From Bacteroidota bacterium (GTDB lineage: Bacteria > Bacteroidota > Bacteroidia > Bacteroidales > FEN-979): a stretch of 64,000 nt of DNA. Every line of letters starts with the position of its first letter. Positions within the stretch are counted from its first letter, which is position 1. The notes beneath the pieces were generated by a model that saw only the letters and a list, made by a program, of their open reading frames with translations, was not told the DNA's origin and did no database searches. The stretch lies in assembly GCA_026391355.1 (NCBI GenBank), contig JAPLDH010000045.1, positions 167,620 to 231,619 on the forward strand. The letters are read 5' to 3'. A program made the translations under genes and the position numbers. Shown here piece by piece: positions 7,591-16,006 of the stretch.

Positions 7591-9908
7591 ATCCGGCGTG
7601 AAACAGCCTGTATCAGTTTTATCCGGGTAGTTACTGTTGTGTCGCTTTGAAGGTGCTTGTCAAAAAGAGAGAAAATGAAATTGTTGAGCAGGGTACGGAG
7701 TTTTGTATTGTCAACCTTTACAAACTCCATTAACGAAATGATCCAATCAAAGTTGCCGGTTTCATTTAACGCTTCATCCAATATAACCTCTTCAGCCATT
7801 GCTTTTGAAGAACCTTCTGTTTGTTGGGTATCCCACCAAAAGCTGCCATAATAGTTTGCAGCCATCTCCCTGTTGCCAGCCTGCATCAGGTGGTACATGG
7901 TTTCTGAAATCTTCAGTGCATCCTCGTCAGGCAACAATAAAAGCTGTTTGGCAATCGAAAGGTGCAGATCTTTTCTACCCGTTTCAGACATCTTTTCCAA
8001 TATCGAATTTTTCAATATGCTATGCGCCAGGTTCCACTGCAACTCTTCGCCCTGCAGTATCAGATGGGCTTTGAACCAGCGCCGCAGGCCGGCAAACTGC
8101 AAAGGATCCCAGGCAATGTTTATAGCGGGGAGTATCTTTTCAAGGTCTTTTTCGCGCAGTCCGTTACGGCTGCAAGCCATGCAATTAAACACAGGCTGGG
8201 TAAAGGTTTCACCAAACACAGAACCTGCTTTGTTCACAAGACCCAGGAAAAGGGGGCCGGGCAGTGGATTAAAACCCAGCGCCATCATGGCCATGTAGCT
8301 TTCAATTTGCTGTCCACCCTGCCCTTCAAGGCGGCTCATTTTTTCAAAATCGTCGTGATCCAGGGCCATTAACATATTCACGGCAAGGCTCAGCCACAAG
8401 GGGCTGGATGTGGCGGGTTTATCGTCGTTTCGTCTCTTTTCAAGGATGGCGTTTACCCCCTTTGCGGAAAGGGTCTTGTGTTGCCGTTTGCAAAGGACCA
8501 GCAACATTTCTTTTGCTTCTTCTGTTGAAAAAATATCAATACTCCGTACGCTTAAACCTTTGTGGTATTTCACTGCTTTTTGCTCATGACCGGTAATGGC
8601 GGTGAGGAGTAAACGCACATTTTGCGGCATAAGAGAAGGAAGCCAGCTCAGGTGCTGCGCACGTGCCGTTGGCTCAAAGCGGTCGAGGGCATCGATGAGG
8701 AGCACCACCCGTTTTTTTACACTAGCCAACTGCAAAAGTTCCCGGAATTTCTCCTGCAGCTTTTCGATGGAGGTTGCGGGTTCTTTACCTGGTTCGCCGG
8801 CTATTTGTGCAGAGAGGTTATCTTCTCTTTTGGTTTCGTAAATCAAGGGTTCCTTCATCTCAAGGAAACCTGCCAATTGCTGATTCCATATCTGAAGAAG
8901 GCCGGCAATGTTCTTTGCCCGTGCTGATAATCCTGCAGAATGGGCCAGGACAAAGCAACCTTCCAGCTTCATCTCCTTAACGATCATCGAAAAAACAGCG
9001 CTTTTCCCCGAGCCGCTTTCGCCGGTAAGGACCAACCCCCACTGCGAGGGATCTCCTGATAGCAGGTGCTGTTTTAACTCATAAAGCAGTGGTTTACGCC
9101 CGCAAAAAGTGGTGGTATTGTGTTCAACAAATGCATCGAGCAGGGCAAGTTCCTGTTCCTGCCAATTTTCGGGAACCTTGTCCCAGGTATCTTTTGCATG
9201 ACTTTCACATTCGGCCAGGATGTCTTTATAGACCTTTTCACCCCACGTTTCAAGCCCGGTTACCTTCTCATTTACTGTATCCCAGGTCACGGAATAGGTG
9301 GTCACTTTATCCTTCTGGTTTTTCTTTCCGAAATTTTCCCATATTGTTGATTTCAGATTAACAAGGGCCTTCTTCCTGTCTGCTTTTTCACTCTCCTTAA
9401 GCTCAGGGTTGAATTCATCGCTGAAGCGCGCTTTCTTTGCATCGGAAAACTGCTCATATGGCAAGGGTTCCCTGAAATAGAACACGCTCCGGCTCAGTTG
9501 TTCCCTGCTGGCCAGCACACCGAATTCAATTTCGAGCGCAGTAACACTTTTGGTCTTCCCTTTAATCTCGATATTTTCACCTATAACCGCTCTTTCTATC
9601 CGTTCTTCCGAAGGAACCCAACCATAGCGGTCACCCAACAACCCGATGAAGAATGGTATGCAACGCCTGATCTCATCCAGGCATACCTTCAATACACCGG
9701 CTTCACGCTCATCTTCCTGCGGGATAGAGGCTGTATCCACACCCCAGCGCAAGTCGACAATTTCAAGTTTGATGCGTTGCTTTTCGAGTTCCTCTTCTAC
9801 TTTCGGGAAGACAATACTTTTTAAATAGTCGCGCTCTGCCTGCATGTCGGCGAATGTGCTGCTGATAAAGATGGAGAAGGTTCTCCAGGGCACCAGGGTT
9901 GATTCCAT
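7131..9908 (-). CDS. DUF4062 domain-STAND-like NTPase-TPR protein (C-terminus lost by frameshift)
   Basis: The 925-aa product begins with a DUF4062 domain: FSIFISSTFADMQAERDYL at about residue 11, VDLRWGV, then CIPFFIGLLGDRYGW. An NTPase follows with Walker A TGESGSGKSAV near 293 and Walker B VVLLIDALDRFEP near 402. A helical linker leads to TPR units from about residue 773. The frame ends at EELSIRVF, inside a repeat, because 38 nt of the array are missing; the rest of the array continues at 6554-7141. This is the first gene of the minus-strand operon, with 176 bp of AT-rich DNA before the next gene. I found no full promoter there. Role by family inference: a STAND sensor NTPase whose TPRs detect a partner or trigger. 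The start is the ATG at 9908, immediately before the conserved domain. Confidence 0.87.
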   Translation of the reverse strand: MESTLVPWRTFSIFISSTFADMQAERDYLKSIVFPKVEEELEKQRIKLEIVDLRWGVDTASIPQEDEREAGVLKVCLDEIRRCIPFFIGLLGDRYGWVPSEERIERAVIGENIEIKGKTKSVTALEIEFGVLASREQLSRSVFYFREPLPYEQFSDAKKARFSDEFNPELKESEKADRKKALVNLKSTIWENFGKKNQKDKVTTYSVTWDTVNEKVTGLETWGEKVYKDILAECESHAKDTWDKVPENWQEQELALLDAFVEHNTTTFCGRKPLLYELKQHLLSGDPSQWGLVLTGESGSGKSAVFSMIVKEMKLEGCFVLAHSAGLSARAKNIAGLLQIWNQQLAGFLEMKEPLIYETKREDNLSAQIAGEPGKEPATSIEKLQEKFRELLQLASVKKRVVLLIDALDRFEPTARAQHLSWLPSLMPQNVRLLLTAITGHEQKAVKYHKGLSVRSIDIFSTEEAKEMLLVLCKRQHKTLSAKGVNAILEKRRNDDKPATSSPLWLSLAVNMLMALDHDDFEKMSRLEGQGGQQIESYMAMMALGFNPLPGPLFLGLVNKAGSVFGETFTQPVFNCMACSRNGLREKDLEKILPAINIAWDPLQFAGLRRWFKAHLILQGEELQWNLAHSILKNSILEKMSETGRKDLHLSIAKQLLLLPDEDALKISETMYHLMQAGNREMAANYYGSFWWDTQQTEGSSKAMAEEVILDEALNETGNFDWIISLMEFVKVDNTKLRTLLNNFIFSLFDKHLQSDTTVTTRIKLIQAVSRRMEELRHRAPDSADCSRDLSISYERFGDLYLQLGDPPKALDKYQASLAIAEELRRRAPDSAEYARDLSISYERLGDLYLQLGDPPKALDKYQASLAVGEELRHRAPDSAEYARDLSVSFEKLGDLYLQLGDPHKALDKYQASLAIAEELSIRVF

Positions 9909-10084
9909 CGTAGGAAAATATAAAGTAAGATTATTAAATCAGGAAAAATAATAGAATGTAAAAATAAGAATTATCACAAATTTTCACACCTTGAAAAAAA
10001 ATGGCTAAATCTTCCAGTCTCAAAAATTAATCGTATCTTGGAAAAAATATCAGAATTTTAAATTTCTAACTGAAAGAACGAAAA

Positions 10085-10312
10085 ATGAAGAAAACTACTT
10101 TGGAATACAGGATGATGCTGGAACATAACCGGTTAAAAGTGCCCAGTGCAAAACTTTTATCGGGGTCACTTATCGGTTTATATCCGATAATTCTTGATGG
10201 CGGCAGAACAACAATATTCATTTCAGATAAAAGTAAAGAGTCAGAAACAAGAGAAAAGTACCAATTGCGAAAGGATAATAAGCTTAATTATTTTACCAAA
10301 AAGCCCAAATAA
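10085..10312 (+). CDS. Small hypothetical protein, 75 aa
   Basis: The frame encodes a basic, apparently soluble protein with no signal peptide or membrane segment. A hydrophobic centre (LIGLYPIILDGGRTTIFISD) is followed by a charged tail rich in Lys and Glu. I do not recognise a family with certainty. Codon use looks like that of a real gene and the ORF is the first of the plus-strand run. It sits 78 nt before the DUF6599-like gene and could be co-transcribed with it. No strong ribosome binding site precedes the ATG, which is usual in Bacteroidota. Confidence 0.5.
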   Translation: MKKTTLEYRMMLEHNRLKVPSAKLLSGSLIGLYPIILDGGRTTIFISDKSKESETREKYQLRKDNKLNYFTKKPK

Positions 10313-10389
10313 TAAATTCCTATTCTTTTTACACACACGCATTCAGCCCACAGCAATGGTTACATCTATGAACATAAAAAGAATACAAC

Positions 10390-11268
10390 ATGAAACGATA
10401 CCTCTGCATTTCATTGTTCATTGTCTCGCTTAGCGGTTCAGCGCAAAATCTGAATTCTGTCAAAGAATCGGATATTCCGGGAATTACCATCTTATCCGGC
10501 AACAGTTTTGAAAAGGAAAACCTGAATAAGTATATCACCAGCGGGACAGAATTGTACCTCGAATATGGCTTTGAAAAGTTATTTGTCAATGAATACACGC
10601 TGGATAAAGATAAAGCCAGGCTCGAAGTTTATATCATGCTAAATGCACCATCAGCTTTTGGCATTTATTCAATGCTGAATTCCCGTTGTTCACAATGGAA
10701 TCTCCTTGGTTCATTTTCCTGTACCACACCATACAAGATTGCAGCGGTGAGCGGGAACCTGTTTATTTATACAGGCAACAAGTCAGGAACGCAGTCGGGG
10801 CAAGCCTTGTGTGAACAATTGGTAAAAGTGGTGATTAATAACAATCCCCAGGAAATCTGGTATGCCCCTGCCCTTATCCAGAGCGCAAAGGCAGCTCCTT
10901 TTACAAATACATTACGCTATTATAAGGGACCACTTGGATTAAAGAAAGGCTTGCCATCCTGGTCTGATATGTTGGAGGATATTGACTTTCATATGTACAC
11001 AATGAATATTACCACACCCGATTATTCCGGGATACTTGCAAGGATCAGTTTTACCGATGAAAGAAACCTTAGCGCTTTCATCAGGAATGCAAGCCTTGAT
11101 ATTATGTCGATCGCCACCACACCTGTTATGGCAAGTAATGGATTATACCGATCCTGGTTTAAGATCAACAGCACGAAGATCCTTTTTCTGGAAAGCACTT
11201 CTCCCCAGGCAAACATTAAGGATTTTGTGCCTGAAGCGCCAGATAATAAATGGCTGGTTGAAGAATAA
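10390..11268 (+). CDS. DUF6599-like exported protein
   Basis: The 292-aa protein opens with a cleavable signal peptide (MKRYLCISLFIVSLSGSAQ) and should be periplasmic. The body resembles DUF6599 proteins of Bacteroidota, with the region APSAFGIYSMLNS and a beta-rich second half. No catalytic motif is visible. It precedes the MliC-like lipoprotein gene by about 60 nt and may share its transcript. Its function is unknown. The family assignment is by general resemblance only. Confidence 0.65.
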   Translation: MKRYLCISLFIVSLSGSAQNLNSVKESDIPGITILSGNSFEKENLNKYITSGTELYLEYGFEKLFVNEYTLDKDKARLEVYIMLNAPSAFGIYSMLNSRCSQWNLLGSFSCTTPYKIAAVSGNLFIYTGNKSGTQSGQALCEQLVKVVINNNPQEIWYAPALIQSAKAAPFTNTLRYYKGPLGLKKGLPSWSDMLEDIDFHMYTMNITTPDYSGILARISFTDERNLSAFIRNASLDIMSIATTPVMASNGLYRSWFKINSTKILFLESTSPQANIKDFVPEAPDNKWLVEE

Positions 11269-11328
11269 CTTATTAACTTTGTCTCTTCTGAAATAAATTT
11301 ACACCTTTATAAAACAATGGGAGGTTTT

Positions 11329-11706
11329 ATGTCAAAATATACCCGTATCATTCTTTATACAGGATTGCTGGGCATATTATTTTGCGGATGCGCAGGGAAA
11401 CGGAATCCTGTTTCGCTTACTGTTCGTGGAGGAACCCCGGTAATTTACCAAAGTGACAGTGGAGCCCGTATCATTGCAAAGTACTTTACATTGTCCGACA
11501 GCAGTCTCGATTTCGTAAAAGTGACCCTGCCCGGCGGTAAGGAATATACATTGCCGCAGGCTATGTCAGCATCCGGTGCACGGTACACCGACGATCGCGA
11601 ACTTGTTTGGTGGACGAAGGGTAACACTGCTTTCGCAGAAATCCGGGATGAAAATGGCCAGTGGAAAATGAAGTACAATTGCAAAGAAATTCCAGGCAGT
11701 AAATGA
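11329..11706 (+). CDS. MliC-like C-type lysozyme inhibitor lipoprotein
   Basis: This small lipoprotein has a hydrophobic signal ending in the lipobox LFCGC. The mature part matches the MliC/PliC fold: beta-strands with FVKVTLPGGKEYTLPQA, then the strongly conserved SASGARY and a WWTKGNTAF segment. These proteins bind and inhibit C-type lysozyme at the cell surface. I prefer the ATG at 11329 to the one at 11317 because GGAGG lies five bases before it. The second start adds four residues and would not change the lipobox. Confidence 0.78.
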   Translation: MSKYTRIILYTGLLGILFCGCAGKRNPVSLTVRGGTPVIYQSDSGARIIAKYFTLSDSSLDFVKVTLPGGKEYTLPQAMSASGARYTDDRELVWWTKGNTAFAEIRDENGQWKMKYNCKEIPGSK

Positions 11707-11748
11707 TGGTCCAGACCTTATGGAAAGTCGATAAAACCTAGCATTTTC

Positions 11749-12549
11749 ATGATCACTGATTTATTCCTGCTTCAATTATTGCTGACCTTTTTTGTGGGCA
11801 GTGCATGGATTTATCTAACCGTTCTGTCAGGAACGCATTTTGGAAGTAAAATTGGTGGTTTTATCGGAGGACTTCCCTCCACCGCCCTCTTATCATTCTT
11901 TTTTATAGGATTTACCCAATCGCCGGAGATAGCGTCAGAAGCCACCACCGTTTTTCCGCTGGCGATTGGAATATCCGGAATATTCCTGGTAGTTTATGCC
12001 TGGCTTGTCCGGCGAGGTTTTTTGTTAGCCCTATTTACCGCTTTGGTCACCTGGTTCGTTTTGTCATCTTTCATCGTTTTATTTCATCCCGTAATATTCG
12101 CAGTTAACCTGATGCTGTATGCTCTGGCTATGTTTTTCGCATATATTCTGCTTGAAAAATATTTATTGGTCAGATCAGTCTCTGATATAAAAATAAATAC
12201 TTCAATAAAACATTTGATCATTCGTTCTATGTTTGGTGGGTTTGTAATCATGCTGACTGTATTGGTTGCAAAAAAAGGTGGACCCATAATCGGAGGAATT
12301 TTTACGGCATTTCCGGCCATGTTCATTTCAACGCTTACGATTGCTTATAAGACACACGGCATTGAATTTTCCAGGGCAATGAGCAAATCATTAATGGTAA
12401 CTGGAATGATTACAGTAGCAGTATATGCAGTTGCGCTGAGGTATTTATATGTTTCGACCGGCCTCTATACCGGAACGTTGCTTTCGGTTTGCATTTCAGC
12501 TATCAGCGCTTATGTGACTTTTCGCTTTATTTTACCTGAATTGAAATGA
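11749..12549 (+). CDS. DUF3147-like integral membrane protein
   Basis: The 266-aa protein is almost entirely hydrophobic, with about nine predicted membrane helices. It contains two related glycine-rich segments, IGGFIGGLPSTALLSFF near residue 37 and IIGGIFTAFPAMFISTL near residue 183. These suggest an internally duplicated transporter-like fold, and the layout resembles the DUF3147 family. Its substrate is unknown. Its last 23 bases overlap the 3' end of the convergent formyltransferase gene, so the two transcripts overlap antisense. Confidence 0.6.
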   Translation: MITDLFLLQLLLTFFVGSAWIYLTVLSGTHFGSKIGGFIGGLPSTALLSFFFIGFTQSPEIASEATTVFPLAIGISGIFLVVYAWLVRRGFLLALFTALVTWFVLSSFIVLFHPVIFAVNLMLYALAMFFAYILLEKYLLVRSVSDIKINTSIKHLIIRSMFGGFVIMLTVLVAKKGGPIIGGIFTAFPAMFISTLTIAYKTHGIEFSRAMSKSLMVTGMITVAVYAVALRYLYVSTGLYTGTLLSVCISAISAYVTFRFILPELK

Positions 12550-13507
12550 AGATGGATGTATCAGGTTTTGGTAGTATCTCTGAGGGTAAATCGCTGATTA
12601 TCGGTTGCATGAGGCTTTGTTTGACTTTATCGGGGATGAGGCCGGTAAAATCAATGACATCAATGGGTCCGGGCTTATTCATTTCAAATCTGCGGCTCAA
12701 CTCTTCTATCAGGAAGAATGTAAGCGGAGTCAATGCTTCTCCAAGTTTCTGATAAACAACCAGCGGATTTCCGGGTAAGATTCCTTCCTTATTCCTGACA
12801 TTAACCGGTGGGGATTGCCCGATTACATGTCCGTGGTCGATCTCCTCCGTAACATGATGTACAGACCATACGGCTGTTTCTGCATTACGGGCAGTGAGAT
12901 CTTCGTAAGGAGCGGGACCTGCCCCCTGATTCAGGGTCAGATCTGATGGATGAAAATTATAGATTCCGTAACGGGGTAAATTTATCGTGAAAGAATCGAT
13001 GATTTGTCCGAAAACACAAACAAGTATTGCATCAGGCTTCCATTTTTCCATGATATTTTGGAATGATTTTACCTTGACCTCGCCGGTATAAACAGGAATG
13101 CCATGGCTGAGACCCGATTCAATGGTGAATGTTTCATTGAACACCCGGAAAGGCAGATCAATAAAGTTCCAGACCCGTTTTTTTAACGAAATTTTAGCAT
13201 CCGGATTCAGGGGGTTATCTGTTACCAACCCCACAAGATTTAATTTTTCCGGGAACCTGCGTTCATATTCCTTTAGTGTTTCAAGTACAAGATACCCAAA
13301 TTCCCAACTTCCAAAAAGCACGATTCTTAAACCATTCCTGCTTTTATCCGCATTTTCGGATGGAGACGGTTCTATGAGCCCTCCCCAACGGGTGTCATCT
13401 TCAGTAATAAATTGCCTGCCCTGTTTGTCAAGTACTACAAGGTAATGAACGAGTTTTTCATTATCAGGATTTGTCATGGATATTTTGTTATAAAAGGAGC
13501 TATTCAT
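12527..13507 (-). CDS. Formyltransferase-family protein (Fmt/ArnA-like N-terminal fold)
   Basis: The 326-aa protein contains the formyl transferase core. It shows a nucleotide-fold start (LRIVLFGSWEFGYLVLETL), the catalytic Asn-x-His in YNFHPSDL and the catalytic Asp in VTEEIDHGHVIG. Such enzymes transfer a formyl group from N10-formyltetrahydrofolate to an amino group. The length fits neither a complete methionyl-tRNA formyltransferase (no recognisable C-terminal tRNA domain) nor GART. It is more likely a sugar or small-molecule formyltransferase, but the acceptor cannot be read from the sequence. The ATG at 13477 (MTNPDNEK) is a plausible alternative start. It stands alone on the minus strand, convergent with the DUF3147-like gene. 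Confidence 0.75.
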   Translation of the reverse strand: MNSSFYNKISMTNPDNEKLVHYLVVLDKQGRQFITEDDTRWGGLIEPSPSENADKSRNGLRIVLFGSWEFGYLVLETLKEYERRFPEKLNLVGLVTDNPLNPDAKISLKKRVWNFIDLPFRVFNETFTIESGLSHGIPVYTGEVKVKSFQNIMEKWKPDAILVCVFGQIIDSFTINLPRYGIYNFHPSDLTLNQGAGPAPYEDLTARNAETAVWSVHHVTEEIDHGHVIGQSPPVNVRNKEGILPGNPLVVYQKLGEALTPLTFFLIEELSRRFEMNKPGPIDVIDFTGLIPDKVKQSLMQPIISDLPSEILPKPDTSIFISIQVK

Positions 13508-13579
13508 CCATTACAAATATAGTCCGTTAATTTGAAGCAAATGGTTCTAAATTAAAGTTCCATCATATGTAAATTTTTC

Positions 13580-13587
13580 TAACTTTG
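13580..13587 (+). promoter_or_regulatory. Possible Bacteroidota -7 box before the MFS gene
   Basis: TAACTTTG matches the TAnnTTTG consensus and lies 17 nt before the ATG at 13605. No TTTG is present at the expected -33 position, so the promoter is incomplete or needs an activator. Confidence 0.35.
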
Positions 13588-13604
13588 TTTACAAAGAATT
13601 ACTC

Positions 13605-14858
13605 ATGGATGGAGAGGTGAAAAATGGCCAAAAAAAATTCAAACTAAGTGAGACCGGTTTTGCTGTTCTGAAAAACAGCAAGTTCAGAACACTGTGGACA
13701 GGCTATTTATTTTCATTTTTCGGAGTCTGGATTCAGAATATTACATTGGCGTGGGTGGTAGTTAATCAGACAAACTCAGGGAAAGCGTTAGGCACGCTGT
13801 TGTTGATCCAGTTTTTTCCATCCATGTTGCTGACGCTGGTGGGTGGTTCGTTGGCTGATAAATATTCAAAGAAAAAATTGTTGTTGTATTCTCAGATACT
13901 CATGTTTATCCCGAGTATAATTATTGGGATTATCAGTATTCATTCCCCGATAAACTTAGTTCTGCTATACATACTTGTTGGAATTGTAGGATTAGCGCAA
14001 GCTATCAATAATCCCGTCAGACAGGCTTTCATTCCACAGATAGTGGAAAAAAAAGACCTGGCACCGGCGATCTATTTAAACTCAACAGCCTTTAATATTG
14101 CAAAAATAGCAGGACCGGCTATTGGCGGGCTGATGATCTCCTTTATGGGCGTATTCTGGACACTGACCATTAATAATCTTAACTATTTGATAATGATCAT
14201 TGTTTTATTTTTTGTTAAGACGGATGAAAATAAAAAATCAGATAATAAAAGTGGCAAAAGCCTACTCAAACAAATTTCAGAGGGTATCAACTATTCCATT
14301 GCGGAAAAAAGAATTTTGATAATCATGATAATCGCTGTATTTTTAGGTACTTTTGGATATAATCTGAATGCGATTGTACCATTGGTAGCAAAGTTTATCA
14401 TACATGCAACTCCGGCTGAATTTGGGTTGATGACAGCATCAGCGGGTGTAGGAAGCCTGGCAGCTGCAGTTATTTTAACCTTATTCCAAAAGACCAATCT
14501 GAGGATAGTCAGTTTGGGTGCATTGGGTTTTTCATTGGCTTTGATAATGGTTGGATTTTCGGATTCAATGTTGATGGCGTCGTTATTCTTCAGCTTATTT
14601 GGATTTTTTGGTATTGTCTTTTTTTCCTCTTCAAATTCTTTGGTTCTGCTTAAAACGCCTAAAGAATTGCAGGGCAGGGTGAGCAGTATTTTTATTTTCC
14701 TGATCATAGGCTCCACCCCTGTCGGATGTTATATCATTGGCCATATGTCAGACATATTCGGAGTTAAGGAGACTATTATTTCATTCGGAATTTTATGCCT
14801 GTTAAGTTTTATCATTACTCGTTTATTTTTTTATAAGGTTAAAGATATTGATGATTAA
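13605..14858 (+). CDS. MFS transporter (EntS-like MFS_3 type)
   Basis: This 417-aa protein has twelve predicted membrane helices. It contains the loop 2-3 signature GGSLADKYSKKKLLLYSQ, typical of the major facilitator superfamily, and resembles enterobactin-exporter-type (MFS_3) carriers in length and layout. It is expected to sit in the inner membrane and export a small molecule using the proton gradient. The next gene, an octopine/nopaline-type dehydrogenase, starts 29 nt downstream. The pair may form an operon in which the carrier handles the product of the dehydrogenase, although that link is inference. Confidence 0.85.
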   Translation: MDGEVKNGQKKFKLSETGFAVLKNSKFRTLWTGYLFSFFGVWIQNITLAWVVVNQTNSGKALGTLLLIQFFPSMLLTLVGGSLADKYSKKKLLLYSQILMFIPSIIIGIISIHSPINLVLLYILVGIVGLAQAINNPVRQAFIPQIVEKKDLAPAIYLNSTAFNIAKIAGPAIGGLMISFMGVFWTLTINNLNYLIMIIVLFFVKTDENKKSDNKSGKSLLKQISEGINYSIAEKRILIIMIIAVFLGTFGYNLNAIVPLVAKFIIHATPAEFGLMTASAGVGSLAAAVILTLFQKTNLRIVSLGALGFSLALIMVGFSDSMLMASLFFSLFGFFGIVFFSSSNSLVLLKTPKELQGRVSSIFIFLIIGSTPVGCYIIGHMSDIFGVKETIISFGILCLLSFIITRLFFYKVKDIDD

Positions 14859-14887
14859 TACGTTTGCATAATTTAAAAACAGCTATT

Positions 14888-15994
14888 ATGAAAGTTGCAA
14901 TATTAGGCGCCGGTCATGGTGGACAGGCAATAGCAGGGGATCTAACGCTGGCCGGTCATGAAGTCAGATTGGCCTCGGTTCCTGAACATTCCACCAACAT
15001 TGATCTGTTAAAAGCTTTTGGCGGCATTGTCGTTGAAGGTATCACTTCAAGCGGCGCAAAACCCGGTTTTGCAAAAATCGCCATGATAACAACCGATGTT
15101 GCTGAAGCAATCCTGGGCACAGAGGTAATTATGGTGGTCATACCGGCTTTCGGGCAGGAAGCCTACATGAAAATTCTTACCGAAAAAGCAGAGGCAGGAC
15201 AAATAATCGTTTTTCAACCGGGGTATTATGCTTCACTGGTATTTGCAAAAATGCTTAAAGAAGCAGGCAGAGAAGGGGAACTGATCTTTGGCGACACACT
15301 GAGTCTTATTTTTGCAGCAAAAACAAAGGGATTGGGTCATGTAAATATCAAGGCCATGAAGAGCGAGCTCCCCTTTGCCACACTTCCTTCGATTAACACA
15401 GCAAAAGCATTGTGGGTGTTATCCGATCTTTATCCTGTATTCTCCCCGGCATATAGCGTTCTACAAACCAGCCTTGATAGTGTCGGAGCTATTTTGCATC
15501 CGGTTACAACGTTGCTGAACATGGCCAGAATTGAACACAACGGTCCTTACAGGACATCACACTACGATATGAGTCCCTCCGTCGGAAGGGTCATGGAGGC
15601 GGTCGATAAAGAGAAAATGCTGATCACAAAAGAACTCGGTATGGAAACGTTTTCGTATTTGGACATGGTGTTCTCAATCTATAAAGTGAAGGCATCAAAC
15701 ATTTATGAGCAGGAAGCACAGATTTCTGCGCACAATGTGCAGATGACCCCCGGCGATCTTAAGCACAGGTATATTACTGAAAGCGTTCCTTATGGTCTTG
15801 TCCCGCTTGCAGCTTTTGGTAAACTGCTAAATATTAAAACGCCAAATATCGATGCTATTATCAACCTGGCCTGTATGGCAAATGATGAGAATTATTGGGA
15901 AATGGGCAGGGATCTAACCTCAATGGGAATTGATCATATGAATATCAAAGAAGTGGCGCAGTACCTTACTTTTCTTAAAAGACCTGAAGCGTAA
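14888..15994 (+). CDS. NAD/NADP octopine/nopaline dehydrogenase family protein
   Basis: The 368-aa protein (from the ATG at 14888) starts with a Rossmann motif, VAILGAGHGGQAIAGDL. It continues into the C-terminal helical domain of opine dehydrogenases, including the conserved HPVTTLLNMARIEHNGPYR region with its candidate catalytic His. These enzymes reductively condense an alpha-keto acid with an amino acid, or run the reverse oxidation. A longer reading from a TTG at 14864 is possible, but the ATG directly precedes the Rossmann strand. It follows the MFS gene closely. In opine-metallophore loci a dehydrogenase and an MFS exporter go together, but no nicotianamine-synthase-like gene is visible here. 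Confidence 0.85.
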   Translation: MKVAILGAGHGGQAIAGDLTLAGHEVRLASVPEHSTNIDLLKAFGGIVVEGITSSGAKPGFAKIAMITTDVAEAILGTEVIMVVIPAFGQEAYMKILTEKAEAGQIIVFQPGYYASLVFAKMLKEAGREGELIFGDTLSLIFAAKTKGLGHVNIKAMKSELPFATLPSINTAKALWVLSDLYPVFSPAYSVLQTSLDSVGAILHPVTTLLNMARIEHNGPYRTSHYDMSPSVGRVMEAVDKEKMLITKELGMETFSYLDMVFSIYKVKASNIYEQEAQISAHNVQMTPGDLKHRYITESVPYGLVPLAAFGKLLNIKTPNIDAIINLACMANDENYWEMGRDLTSMGIDHMNIKEVAQYLTFLKRPEA

Positions 15995-16006
15995 GGATGA
16001 CAATTA

